A program made the translations under genes and the position numbers. Positions 15,927-23,658 of a stretch of DNA of 44,503 bases are shown here, piece by piece. Origin of the DNA: Nostoc edaphicum CCNP1411 (GTDB lineage: Bacteria; Cyanobacteriota; Cyanobacteriia; Cyanobacteriales; Nostocaceae); NCBI RefSeq assembly GCF_014023275.1, contig NZ_CP054693.1, positions 1-44,503 on the forward strand. The letters are read 5' to 3'. Positions within the stretch are counted from its first letter, which is position 1; each line of letters opens with the position of its first letter. The notes below the pieces were generated by a model that was not told where the DNA came from, made no database searches, and worked only from the letters and a program-made list of their open reading frames with translations.

Positions 15927-17374
15927 AACAAGGTGTTTTCGAGTTAGCCCTGGCTGGTGTGTGTGGTGTAGCTGCAATCATCGGGCTGGCAACATCGCAA
16001 ACACGCCAGCCTTACGATTTGACACAGATTCAGTTCTGCCCAAGGTCAGCAAACGGCGTACACAGTCAAATAGCTTTGGATAAGCGTTTTTGCAACCAGC
16101 CGCGTTTTGTCCTTACTGAAGAATGGCAGCGCTACGGATTGTATGGCAGCATCATTCCCTACAAGGGCGATGCCATTCAATGGGTGCGTGATTTGCCCAC
16201 AGATAACCCTAATCAGTTGCTTGGATATGGAATTGCGGTTATTGGGCTATGGGGTGTCGTGGGTTGCTTGCTCGTGCGTTCGCAACGCCTCAAGCGCACG
16301 GATTACGAACTGGGCGAACTTGAAAAGACTTACGACTATGCAACTTGGCAGCATAATTTGTACAAACGTGAAATTAAGCAGCATTCGACCCAGCTTTATA
16401 CTGAGCGCTTAAAAGATGGGCTGTCAGGACTGGACACAGAAGAACGTAAAGCATTAGGACTGACCGATGAGGAAAACGAACGGGCTAAGGCACGTATTCA
16501 GCTAGAGGACTTTATGAAAGCCCGTGCTGTTAATCATTCTGTGATGGATAAATCCATTGCTGACAACCTACGAGACAAAGCTAAAGCTGACCAGGAACGC
16601 AGCAAGATTGAGGGTAAAACCAAAAGCGCGATCGCAAACGGTGACAATCATCCTTTGACTGACCAACGCCTCATCAGTGATTTAATCGAAGCGCTCAAGA
16701 ATCATGAGTCCGGGTGGCTGTGGAAGATTATCGATAATCAAAAGCCCGTTTGGGTGTTAGGAGAAGCTGGAAGCGGTAAATCTACCCTAGCAGCTTCAAT
16801 TGTCATGCTCAGAGAATATCTGTTTGATATGCCTTTGTATCAGCTTATAGACGCGCACTCCGGGGAAAATCTCAGAAACGCATGGAAATACTTAAGCCCT
16901 CAGTTGATAGCGCAAACAGAAGAAGAGATTGGACTTGCTTTTGATGATGCTCGTTCACGCTGGCTAGACAGAATCAATAATCAACCTGAAAAGCGACCGC
17001 AACAGTTACTAGTTGATGAATTCACTAACTATTCTGAGTCAGACATTACAAAGGAGCCTGCCAAAAAGTTTGTTAAAGCATCTCTTAGTGACCCTAGAAA
17101 AGCTGAAGAAAGATTAGTCTGTATTGCCCATTTCTTCACTAATACGGCTGTTGGTGGAAGTGATGGAACTGCTAAAGGTAGAGCCAGAGGTACTATTCAA
17201 ATTGACCGCAAAACCGCCGATGGTAAAATACCTTTGAAAGTTGCAATAATTAACGGGTTAAACAATGAAGAAGGTGATGCCGAAGTAGATAAAAAGGTTA
17301 CAATTCCTGGTTGGTTGACACCTGAAAAAATTCACAAACATTTCAACGGTCAGCCAATTGATTTTGATGATTAA
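15923..17374 (+). CDS. Operon gene 6: membrane-anchored P-loop ATPase
   Basis: Protein of 483 residues. Two membrane segments (about 6-24 and 101-119) enclose an extracytoplasmic loop with two Cys (39, 57). A helical linker leads to an ATPase domain with Walker A 'GEAGSGKST' (280-288) and Walker B 'LLVDEF' (362-367), then 'LVCIAHFFTNTAVGG', a sensor-like stretch after a beta strand. The topology (two N-terminal membrane helices, then a motor domain) is that of VirD4/TraG or FtsK/HerA-type pumps, but the sequence is not clearly of either family. As the last gene of a membrane/coiled-coil operon on a mobilisable replicon, transfer or envelope transport is the natural guess. Confidence 0.65.
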   Translation: MKQGVFELALAGVCGVAAIIGLATSQTRQPYDLTQIQFCPRSANGVHSQIALDKRFCNQPRFVLTEEWQRYGLYGSIIPYKGDAIQWVRDLPTDNPNQLLGYGIAVIGLWGVVGCLLVRSQRLKRTDYELGELEKTYDYATWQHNLYKREIKQHSTQLYTERLKDGLSGLDTEERKALGLTDEENERAKARIQLEDFMKARAVNHSVMDKSIADNLRDKAKADQERSKIEGKTKSAIANGDNHPLTDQRLISDLIEALKNHESGWLWKIIDNQKPVWVLGEAGSGKSTLAASIVMLREYLFDMPLYQLIDAHSGENLRNAWKYLSPQLIAQTEEEIGLAFDDARSRWLDRINNQPEKRPQQLLVDEFTNYSESDITKEPAKKFVKASLSDPRKAEERLVCIAHFFTNTAVGGSDGTAKGRARGTIQIDRKTADGKIPLKVAIINGLNNEEGDAEVDKKVTIPGWLTPEKIHKHFNGQPIDFDD

Positions 17375-17607
17375 TCGCTGAGAAACATTTCCTTAGTTTG
17401 CTGAGGGTATCGCCTCATTGTCTGGCTTAAGTTCCTGCCCTTTGAGATTCGCCCTCTGCTAGAGAAGCGGCGAATTCCCCCAGTCGCTCGTCTACCTCTT
17501 GGCAAGTCCGCGAACGCTAGAATCAATTTTGTGGGTAAATCTCGACAAATCACTAACACCTGTTGCCCAATCGTTGCTGCAATACGCCCAGAGCGCACCG
17601 TCAGAAC

Positions 17608-17883
17608 ATCAGCAGTCATTATTGAGATACAGCCCAACTTTAAGGTAAAAGGTCAACGGTTCAGTTCTCTTGAATTGAAGCGACTGTTTAATGAACTGGT
17701 AGAGGCGAGTCTAGCCGTCTGGCTGGATGCTACGACTATCGAAATTGCCCCATAAAGACAGACCAAGATTTCGGACAGGATTAGACAGAATGCTTATGGA
17801 ACAATGGAATTAGGCAGACAGGCTGCAATACAGAACCCAAGACTAAGACAGAAAGCCCCCTCAGAATCACCGGGGGCTTTCTT
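17608..17883 (+). repeat. Duplicated block, copy 1: gene 3' end, GACAG repeats, terminator
   Basis: Begins with GCAGTCATTATTGAG, encodes a gene 3' end ('VIIEIQPNFKVKGQRFSSLE', 'LKRLFNELVEASLAVWL'), then a stretch with repeated GACAG/ACAGAA words and a hairpin terminator AAAGCCCCC / GGGGGCTTT (17852-17880). Copy 2 at 19024-19300 starts at the same base of the motif. The frame has no proper start in either copy, so the coding part is a remnant. The minus-strand open frame at 17371-17637 partly overlaps it and is not convincing as a gene. Confidence 0.65.
17852..17880 (+). terminator. Hairpin terminator
   Basis: Perfect nine-base stem AAAGCCCCC / GGGGGCTTT with an 11-base loop, then CTTG. It closes the duplicated block and may also end the ATPase operon, whose last stop is 480 bases upstream. 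Confidence 0.6.
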
Positions 17884-17982
17884 GTTAGCGCTCACCTATC
17901 AAATCAAACAATGTCAGTAGATGACTATTACCACTACAACACACTCGTGGAGCTTGAAGAGAAAATGAAAAAATAGCTGATT

Positions 17983-18636
17983 TTAAATAACAGTCTTTTC
18001 TTGTTCCTTAGAAACTGGCATTAAAAACAGTTTGGGGAATAAAAGCCCAGAACGATTTTTGTAGTCATCAAACTCAGAGTAACGAGATAAAGAAGAGTCT
18101 TTCTTAAGCATATTTGGAATAAATATCATGCTGATAAAACCTCCGAGAATCAAGAATGGGAGCCAGTGTTGAGTCAGCATAGCGAAAGCAGTATAAATCA
18201 ATACTTCTCCCAGATAATTTGTATTGCGGCAACGAGCAAAGAACCCTTCTGTTATTAATCCCTTCTGATACTTAAGGGTATAATACTTCTGGGTATCGCT
18301 AGCAAAGTGTAGAAAAACACCAAAGATATTCAAGGAAATAGCTACTGCCACTAGTGGTAGTGGTGGTACTGTGCCACTACTAATCAAAATAAAGGGTGCT
18401 ATCCAATATAAGCTCACCAGAATAAAGCCGAAAATGCTCTGTGGAATAGATACGAATTGCTCCCATTGTTTGTCTGGAAATAGCTGGTCTTTTAGTAGCC
18501 ACAGAAAGCCATAAGTACTATGAAGTGCTAAATACACCCAAGGCCCTAGAGTGAAATTCTGGTAAACAAACATAAGTCCTAGTATGAAAAAAAATGTTAG
18601 TCCTTTGTGGAGATTGATGGCATACTTGGCTTTCAT
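17983..18636 (-). CDS. DUF1295 / ICMT-like membrane protein
   Basis: Integral membrane protein of 217 residues of the DUF1295 group, related to steroid 5-alpha-reductase C-terminal and isoprenylcysteine methyltransferase folds. The diagnostic C-terminal part is present: 'KGLITEGFFARCRNTNYLGE', with the usual R-x-P-x-Y-x-G-E pattern here R-N-T-N-Y-L-G-E, and 'RYSEFDDYKNRSGLLFPKLF'. Six or so hydrophobic segments precede it. Members are often small-molecule reductases or methyltransferases; the substrate is unknown. It stands alone between the two copies of the duplicated block, as if carried in as cargo. Confidence 0.75.
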   Translation of the reverse strand: MKAKYAINLHKGLTFFFILGLMFVYQNFTLGPWVYLALHSTYGFLWLLKDQLFPDKQWEQFVSIPQSIFGFILVSLYWIAPFILISSGTVPPLPLVAVAISLNIFGVFLHFASDTQKYYTLKYQKGLITEGFFARCRNTNYLGEVLIYTAFAMLTQHWLPFLILGGFISMIFIPNMLKKDSSLSRYSEFDDYKNRSGLLFPKLFLMPVSKEQEKTVI

Positions 18637-18763
18637 TTTTGGATATTGTTCTCTATTGATTTTTATGTCTTTATTCTCAGTTACTTCAACTTTTTTTGCT
18701 TAATACCCATAAAGCGCCTTGCCAGGGTGGGGTTGACTGACGCTTGTTGAGCAGGACTACTGA

Positions 18764-18960
18764 CTAGTTGGGAGCAGCTAGCTTTTGCTCGTTCTCCAAT
18801 ACCGGGAAGTACTGCCGAGCATTAAGGGGTTTCTTCCACCCAGTCAACTCAAACAGGTACTCATCAGGGTCTAGGTTAAGCATCGTTGCCCATTGATTGA
18901 TTTGACTGCCGTTGATATTTATCCGCTCACACAAAACCCAGACAACTAGCGGGTGTTATC
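18764..18960 (-). pseudogene. Gene remnant (C-terminal 60 residues)
   Basis: The minus strand reads 'ERININGSQINQWATMLNLD' and 'PDEYLFELTGWKKPLNARQY' and ends at 18764. It is coding-like but has no start; upstream the frame closes at once. I do not recognise the family. The adjoining 18960-19020 spells 'LLPPTTIEI', similar to the remnant at 21229-21384, so both may derive from one plasmid gene type. Apart from this remnant, the stretch from 18637 to 19023 shows nothing. Confidence 0.4.
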
Positions 18961-19023
18961 TCAATCGTGGTTGGTGGTAGCAATTGCTGGCGCATCCAGG
19001 GAGAGCGATCGCTTTTAATCGGC

Positions 19024-19300
19024 AGTCATTATTGAGATACAGCCCAACTTTAAGGTAAAAGGTCAACGGTTCAGTTCGGAGGAGTTGAAGCGATTGTTTA
19101 ATGAGTTGGTAGAGGCGAGTTTGGCCGTCTGGCTAAATGCAAATACTATTGAAATTAGTGAAAATCAGACAGACGGACAGAACGGACAGAATTAAACAGA
19201 AAGCTTATACAGCAAGGGATAGACCAGACAGGCATCTAGACAGAATTCAGACAGCAGACAGAATCTAAAAGCCCTTGGTGCATTACTTGGGGCTTTCTAA
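19024..19300 (+). repeat. Duplicated block, copy 2
   Basis: Same organisation as 17608-17883: remnant 3' end ('LKRLFNELVEASLAVWLNAN'), more GACAG words (several at 8-10 base spacing between 19163 and 19260) and a hairpin AAAGCCC / GGGCTTT (19268-19296). Divergence is modest in the coding part and larger in the GACAG part. The two copies enclose 1.1 kb with the DUF1295 gene, like a composite insertion or the two ends left by a duplication. Confidence 0.65.
19268..19296 (+). terminator. Hairpin terminator of block copy 2
   Basis: AAAGCCC and GGGCTTT separated by about 15 bases, followed by CTAATG. Less stable than its counterpart at 17852-17880. Confidence 0.45.
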
Positions 19301-19341
19301 TGATCCGAATAATTCACAATTCCGGAATTATTCAGTCAGGC

Positions 19342-19938
19342 TCAGGCGCATTCATACTTTTTGGAAATAAATTCAATAATAGTTTCTAATTCACTTTCCA
19401 CATTTGACGATAACAAAATACGTGAGTCAACTTCAAAATATTTATAAGCAAGTTCCATTTGTTCCCCTATAACAAGTCTATAATTTGGGTCTAAGTCTCT
19501 CCCCTTATTATTTTCAATTGGAATACTTTGCTCAATTTTAGTAGTTAAAATTACATCATAAGTTGGCAACCAGTTTTTAATAGTTGATTCCAGAGTATGA
19601 AAAGCTGGATTTGTTTTGGAATCTGCTGTTCTATTGAACACTGCCATTAAATACACCCAAGCATCAACAACTGGTCTATCCACTAACACAATTGAGGAAT
19701 GGTGTGCGACGGCAATCTCTTCCGCAATTTGTGTTGTAACAATCCACAAGGCACTTTCAGGTGTATGATTACGCAGAATCGGGAGTGGACATCGAACAGC
19801 TAAGTCTGTAACTATTATTGGATGCCGTCCTAACATTACAAGTTTATCGGACAATTGTTTTAGAAAGGTTGTTTTACCAGTGCTGTGAGCGCCACTAACT
19901 GCAATTTTCACTGGTTTTAGCAGTTTCTTCTCATTCAT
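19342..19938 (-). CDS. NadR-like P-loop NTPase/kinase
   Basis: Protein of 198 residues of the AAA_28/NadR-like P-loop kinase group. Walker A 'SGAHSTGKTTFLKQL' near residue 15, 'SIVLVDRPVVDAW' (Walker B-like, about 85), and 'YDVILTTKIEQSIPIENNKG' followed by 'RDLDPNYR', the arginine-rich lid of nucleoside or nucleotide kinases. It lies 75 bases downstream of a radical SAM gene on the same strand and is probably co-transcribed. Radical SAM plus small kinase pairs are seen in nucleotide-modifying and some antiviral contexts, but no substrate is indicated here. Confidence 0.75.
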   Translation of the reverse strand: MNEKKLLKPVKIAVSGAHSTGKTTFLKQLSDKLVMLGRHPIIVTDLAVRCPLPILRNHTPESALWIVTTQIAEEIAVAHHSSIVLVDRPVVDAWVYLMAVFNRTADSKTNPAFHTLESTIKNWLPTYDVILTTKIEQSIPIENNKGRDLDPNYRLVIGEQMELAYKYFEVDSRILLSSNVESELETIIEFISKKYECA

Positions 19939-20013
19939 TGTTCACAACCATCCAAGACTGTCGACTGTCGCCTTATTTTTGCTGCTGGTAAAAACATATT
20001 CAACCTTGATTCG

Positions 20014-21150
20014 TTAGATAGTGGGGTCGCTAAAAGACTCAGGATAACCTATAGGCGCTCGTCCATGTTGCCCCTTAAGGTGAGGTAAACCTCTATCCCA
20101 TATCTGAAAACCAAGTGTGTGCTGTAGATGATAACGTTTTTGTTCGCCTAGACCTATTGTCCAAACGTGATGATCGTCTATTTCAAAATCTGTTTCATAA
20201 CCATACATATTTAGTAGCGTAGTAACTTCTTCTGTAGATGGAATTTTATATGCAGCAGTACACCGTTTAACCTGATGCTGGGGACAAATGTTACATAGTT
20301 CTGGAATACCGTAGTGACCATTATAATCAGGTAACTCATGGGCAAATGACACAGCACAAGATGTCTTGCGAAATAATGGTGTACTGCCGCCAAATTCATT
20401 GTATAGCTTCAGTATTCGCGCCTCAGTTTCTGCTGGAAGAATCTTACGTCGATGCGTTAACTCATATGGTATTTTGATGCCCTCTTTATCAAAGTAATTC
20501 TCCTGCTCCGGCCGATAAAATAACCCTGTGTATGCAATAGCATCTGCTTGCTCTGCAACACTTAGCGTGTGGCGAATAGTTTCTTCGTCATCGTTCCATC
20601 CAGGAACGATAGGCCGCCAGTACAAAATAAGTTTTGTTCGGCGTTTCTGCTTGGCAATAGTCTCAATTGATTTCCGGGTAATACTGTGTGACAAAGGCTC
20701 GATTTCACCATCAGGAAGACCAGAATAAGTAACTAACAAAGTAACACGCAGGTGACGGAGTGATTCCAAAAGCTCCATGTCTTCTGCTGTGACTTTGTAG
20801 CGAGTGATGATCAGCATAAGATTTGTGAATGCTCGTTCATCTAGGAGCTGAAGAACTTTGTGGGTGTGGAGACGAACGTCAGGTAAGAAAGGGTCTGTAG
20901 CTCTGTTAAAAAGTTGCAGTGGAGTAAGATGCGGGATAAAAAACTGATGACTAACAAGGGTATTAACTGCCTCTTCATCAGTAGCTAAAATTGTAGGTTT
21001 TTTCAGATCAAAGTTATCAAAAAAATGACGAACACAGTAGGCGCAGTTGAGAGGACAACCTACAATGTGATTCAGACTTAGACCTGATTTACGATAATCT
21101 ACAATATCGAGCAAAGCTGGGTGTAAAGTTATGTTGTCTATTTTAGACAT
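20014..21150 (-). CDS. Radical SAM protein
   Basis: Radical S-adenosylmethionine enzyme of 378 residues. The [4Fe-4S] motif C-x3-C-x2-C is 'GCPLNCAYC' (about residues 32-40). A TIM-barrel-like region follows ('PFLPDVRLHTHKVLQLLDER', 'NLMLIITRYKVT', 'VTLLVTYSGLPDGEIEP', 'KLILYWRPIVPGWND'). The C-terminal third has further Cys ('KTSCAVSF', 'ELCNICPQHQVKRCTAAYK') that might hold an auxiliary cluster. Layout resembles SPL-like uncharacterised radical SAM proteins. It precedes the P-loop kinase on the same strand. The reaction is unknown; a nucleotide or small-molecule target is inferred from the partner. Confidence 0.8.
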   Translation of the reverse strand: MSKIDNITLHPALLDIVDYRKSGLSLNHIVGCPLNCAYCVRHFFDNFDLKKPTILATDEEAVNTLVSHQFFIPHLTPLQLFNRATDPFLPDVRLHTHKVLQLLDERAFTNLMLIITRYKVTAEDMELLESLRHLRVTLLVTYSGLPDGEIEPLSHSITRKSIETIAKQKRRTKLILYWRPIVPGWNDDEETIRHTLSVAEQADAIAYTGLFYRPEQENYFDKEGIKIPYELTHRRKILPAETEARILKLYNEFGGSTPLFRKTSCAVSFAHELPDYNGHYGIPELCNICPQHQVKRCTAAYKIPSTEEVTTLLNMYGYETDFEIDDHHVWTIGLGEQKRYHLQHTLGFQIWDRGLPHLKGQHGRAPIGYPESFSDPTI

Positions 21151-21228
21151 AGTTGCTTCTAGAAAATTAGCTTACAGCTTAATCCGAGTATAAGGTTTGA
21201 CATTAATTTGTTTCTTGTAATTTTCTAT

Positions 21229-21384
21229 TTACTTATTAAATTGCAATATTGCCGCTTGGGAAAATTTCAGTTGATTGAGAGGGCGATCGCCTTCTACTGG
21301 CTTTATCTCATAGATGGTTGGTGGTAGCAAAACATTCGTGAGAGCGATCGCTGTCACTACCACCCAAGAAAGCTCCCGCCGCAG
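21229..21384 (-). pseudogene. Small-gene remnant
   Basis: Minus-strand frame reading 'LLPPTIYEIKPVEGDRPLNQ' and 'LKFSQAAILQFNK' with no start codon other than GTG candidates. The peptide looks coding and similar wording recurs around 18960-19020. No family identified. Two HIP1 octamers lie in or next to it. Confidence 0.35.
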
Positions 21385-21467
21385 TTAGTTGCGCCTTATA
21401 TACAGATGTTAAAAGAAAAGGTTGATATTATTAATGCAGCATAATGCAGCAATTTAGGACATAAATT

Positions 21468-21719
21468 ATGTCTAATGTCACGATTAACCTGCCAGAAGAA
21501 GTATTTAGCGCCCGTCGCCTGAGTCCAGAAGAATTTGTGCGCGATATGCGCCTCGCTGCTGCTATCTACTGGTATCAGAAGCAGGAAATCTCGATGGAGA
21601 AAGCAGCCTCTGTTGCTGGGTTAAACCGCCGAGACTTTCTAGCTGTCCTAGCCCGTGAACAAGTGGATGTCTTCGCTGTTGATTTTGATGATTTGCAGAG
21701 CGAGTTTAACCGTGGCTGA
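21468..21719 (+). CDS. UPF0175 family antitoxin
   Basis: Antitoxin-type protein of 83 residues. 'INLPEEVF' at the start and 'AAAIYWYQKQEISMEKAASV', 'AGLNRRDFLAVLAREQVDVF' are the UPF0175 signature with an HTH-like middle. Members pair with PIN-like DUF3368 toxins, and the next frame, overlapping by eight bases, is such a toxin but truncated. The antitoxin is complete, so this is an orphan antitoxin now. Confidence 0.85.
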   Translation: MSNVTINLPEEVFSARRLSPEEFVRDMRLAAAIYWYQKQEISMEKAASVAGLNRRDFLAVLAREQVDVFAVDFDDLQSEFNRG

Positions 21720-21873
21720 ACTGCCTGCTATCAACACATCCCCATTAATTTTTTTGACCAAGGGCGGGTTTCTCGATTTATTACAGGTCATTAGTTCATC
21801 GGTTATTGTTCCTAATGCTGTGGCCACCTATTGGCCGAACCTCGGCGATTACACGAATTATTTGCTGTCCTGA
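21712..21873 (+). pseudogene. DUF3368 toxin, truncated
   Basis: From GTG 21712 the frame reads 'INTSPLIFLTKGGFLDLLQV', the PIN-like N-terminus with its first acidic-site region, then 'SSVIVPNAVAT', and after about residue 40 leaves the family and stops at 21873. Normal length is near 160 residues, so two thirds are missing, including later active-site acids. The break (about 21835) abuts a minus-strand gene start fragment. Confidence 0.7.
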
Positions 21874-21918
21874 GTTGTAAACTTGTACCTTTTGCCCTTT
21901 ACGATATTTGGGACTCAT
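21796..21918 (-). pseudogene. 5' fragment of a small basic protein gene
   Basis: From ATG 21918 the minus strand reads 'MSPKYRKGQKVQVYNSGQQI' and 'IRVIAEVRPI', an SH3-like small-protein start, then runs into antisense of the DUF3368 remnant and stops. The junction near 21835 joins two unrelated gene fragments end to end. Between 21919 and 22200 I see nothing else certain. Confidence 0.3.
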
Positions 21919-22190
21919 AATGCACCGAAAACAAAAAACTAAGACTTTAAGCGTTTCCAGTCTAACCTAGCAGGTCAAACTTGCTACATCTAGGGATCTA
22001 GTTAGCAAAGTGGAATTCACTAAAATCGCCAGTGCAACACAAGTGTAATTTTGTTGCATTTAGCTTGCCTAATGCGTAAGCTATCCGGGATGGCATTGAC
22101 GGAGAGCGATCGCCCTCTGGTATTGTCAGGAGTTGGGACAGAAAGCTCTTATGAGAGTTGTTCCTAGTCAAATAAGTAACCCATCTTGAC

Positions 22191-22220
22191 TTCACCACAT
22201 TTTTAATGTTGTGCTATAAT
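22191..22220 (+). promoter_or_regulatory. Putative promoter of leader plus small ORF
   Basis: Perfect TATAAT at 22215-22220; a weak TTCACC 18 bases upstream or a TTGACT 23 bases upstream. The next 200 bases are purine-rich with repeated AAAGC words, no gene, and precede the 47-residue ORF and a strong terminator. Confidence 0.4.
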
Positions 22221-22420
22221 GTGTGTAACAACTCTAACAGCAACATCTGAGAAGTTAGAGAAAGCTACGTAAAGCTAAGAGTTTAGGCAAGTTGGCTAGT
22301 CAGGCTATTAGAAAGCCGTTTGAAAGCCAGGAGAAGCCAATAGAGATAGCTATTAAAAAGCAAAGTTAAACATTAATAGTTTGCTGTTTGGGTTGATGTA
22401 CTAAAACATCCTCTCAAACT

Positions 22421-22564
22421 ATGAAAAACAAAACTCTCATAAGGCTCAAGCTGGTCAGTATTGTGCTAGTCATTTTGCATAATGGTTATCTTTTATACAA
22501 AGATATACAAGACCCAGTTTTTATTCAGCTTCTACAAAACTGTGTAGAAGTTATTACTAAGTAG
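22421..22564 (+). CDS. 47-residue hydrophobic peptide
   Basis: Starts 'MKNKTLIRLKLVSIVLVILH', a short basic head and one membrane helix, then 'NGYLLYKDIQDPVFIQLLQ' and ends just before a strong terminator. A TATAAT box 200 bases upstream defines a compact transcription unit with a long leader. Size, single helix, long leader and neighbouring toxin-antitoxin genes are those of type I toxins; an antisense RNA has not been shown. No Shine-Dalgarno is obvious, which would fit leader-controlled translation. It could also be only a small membrane protein or a chance frame. Confidence 0.45.
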   Translation: MKNKTLIRLKLVSIVLVILHNGYLLYKDIQDPVFIQLLQNCVEVITK

Positions 22565-22565
22565 C

Positions 22566-22598
22566 AAAAAACCCCCAATGATGAGTTGGGGGTTTTTT
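22566..22598 (+). terminator. Strong rho-independent terminator
   Basis: Perfect 13-bp stem AAAAAACCCCCAA / TTGGGGGTTTTTT with a seven-base loop. The stem begins one base after the 47-codon ORF stop and is symmetric, so it can act on both strands. Confidence 0.85.
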
Positions 22599-22642
22599 GT
22601 AATGGATGGTTTTCAACCGTCTGCATAAATGTGTGATGGCTA

Positions 22643-22699
22643 ACCCCCCACAGATGGATAATGGTTTAGGTATTGGAAATTTCCTTTCTGTGTACCGTA
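22643..22699. repeat. Imperfect direct repeat, left copy (possible att-like)
   Basis: CCCCCCACAG-TGGATAATG-GGTATTGGAAA...TACCG here and, with about 80 percent identity by eye, at 23659-23713 directly in front of the recombinase start. The two copies bracket the HigBA-like pair. Confidence 0.55.
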
Positions 22700-22732
22700 A
22701 GAATTAAGAAATTTTCAGGCTTCCATCCTTCC

Positions 22733-23059
22733 CTATAGCGATATCACAGTTTCAGTAGGTTCGCCCTGCGCGTGACGAGGGCGAAGATGTAAGGTGATTT
22801 CCGTATCGAGTCGCTTGAGGAAAATGAGGAGTTTGCCCTCGCTGAAGCGTTGAAACTCTCCTTTCATCAAATGAGATACTTCCGGCTGGGGAATGCCAAG
22901 AAGTTCGCTGATTTCCCGTTGTTTCAGGTTGCGTTGTTTCAAAAGGCGCAGTACCTGAATCCCTATCTTTCCCCTAGTAAAAAGTTCATCTGCATTAGAT
23001 AAACCGAGGTCAGCGAATACATTGCCACTGCTTTCTTCAAAAACTGGTTCCTGTGTCAT
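22733..23059 (-). CDS. XRE-type antitoxin (HigA-like)
   Basis: Antitoxin of 108 residues. HTH from about residue 38 to 90: 'LLKQRNLKQREISELLGIPQ' with recognition helix 'PEVSHLMKGEFQRFSEGKLL'. The N-terminal 30 residues ('FADLGLSNADELFTRGKIGI') are typical of HigA2/XRE antitoxins with the toxin gene first. Overlaps the toxin stop by four bases (ATGA), so translation is coupled. It should repress the shared promoter upstream of 23430. Confidence 0.85.
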   Translation of the reverse strand: MTQEPVFEESSGNVFADLGLSNADELFTRGKIGIQVLRLLKQRNLKQREISELLGIPQPEVSHLMKGEFQRFSEGKLLIFLKRLDTEITLHLRPRHAQGEPTETVISL

Positions 23060-23430
23060 TGTTGTTTCTCCCTGGCTACCGCGTCCTTATAGCGTTGTTT
23101 AATCAGATCAACATCAGCCTGTGGAGTTTTAATACCCTGCTTTGATTTTTTTTGAAAAGCGTGCAGGACATAGATTTTTTCTCCAATCTTTACCGCATAA
23201 ACAGCCCTGTAAGTATCGGTATCGTAGCGTTTGACGATTTCATACACACCACTCCCAACCCCCTTAAAAGGCTTGGCATCCATTGGTGTTTCCCCTGCTT
23301 GCACCAATTGCAGTGCATAGCCTACTGATGCACGCACCTCTTCTGGAAATGAGCGGATATTTTTGAGAGAGTCTCCCATCCAAACAAGAGGTCGTAAAGG
23401 AATTTCTATAATATCCTCATCATCTTCCAT
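23056..23430 (-). CDS. RelE/HigB-like toxin (phage Gp49-like)
   Basis: Toxin of 124 residues, first gene of the pair. Features of the Gp49/HigB group: 'LVWMGDSLKNIRSFPEEVRA', 'AKPFKGVGSGVYEIVKRYDT', 'YRAVYAVKIGEKIYVLHAFQ', 'KKSKQGIKTPQ'. These ribosome-dependent mRNA interferases cut translated mRNA. No promoter was identified with certainty in 23431-23650. The pair is bracketed by imperfect direct repeats and adjoins a recombinase. Confidence 0.85.
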   Translation of the reverse strand: MEDDEDIIEIPLRPLVWMGDSLKNIRSFPEEVRASVGYALQLVQAGETPMDAKPFKGVGSGVYEIVKRYDTDTYRAVYAVKIGEKIYVLHAFQKKSKQGIKTPQADVDLIKQRYKDAVAREKQQ

Positions 23431-23658
23431 ATTATATGAAATTTCCTATAAAATCAGTCAGACAATAGCATGAAATGTCCCCCGCACCACTAGAGAGCTA
23501 AATTTTATTTACAGTTGGTTTCCTTCTAGACTGCCGTGTAGACGCTGGTGGAGAGAAAATTGATATCGGTTTTGATAGCAACGATGGATCAACCAGGGGT
23601 ATAGAAGTGAATGTAGACAATTGAGACGGACGCAACAAGAGAAAAAGCATAAAACTGT

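Noticed and set aside
17371..17637. Minus-strand frame of 88 codons opposite the ATPase operon end
   Set aside because: It starts inside the duplicated block, and the second copy of the block reads into a stop within a few codons after the same Met; composition is Arg-rich as in an antisense frame.
17911..17976. A 21-codon plus-strand frame (MSVDDYYHYNTL...)
   Set aside because: Coding-like wording but too short to support; possibly the end of a lost gene.
20014..21150. Viperin as the identity of the radical SAM protein
   Set aside because: The cluster motif context and C-terminal Cys do not match viperin as I know it, so only radical SAM is claimed.
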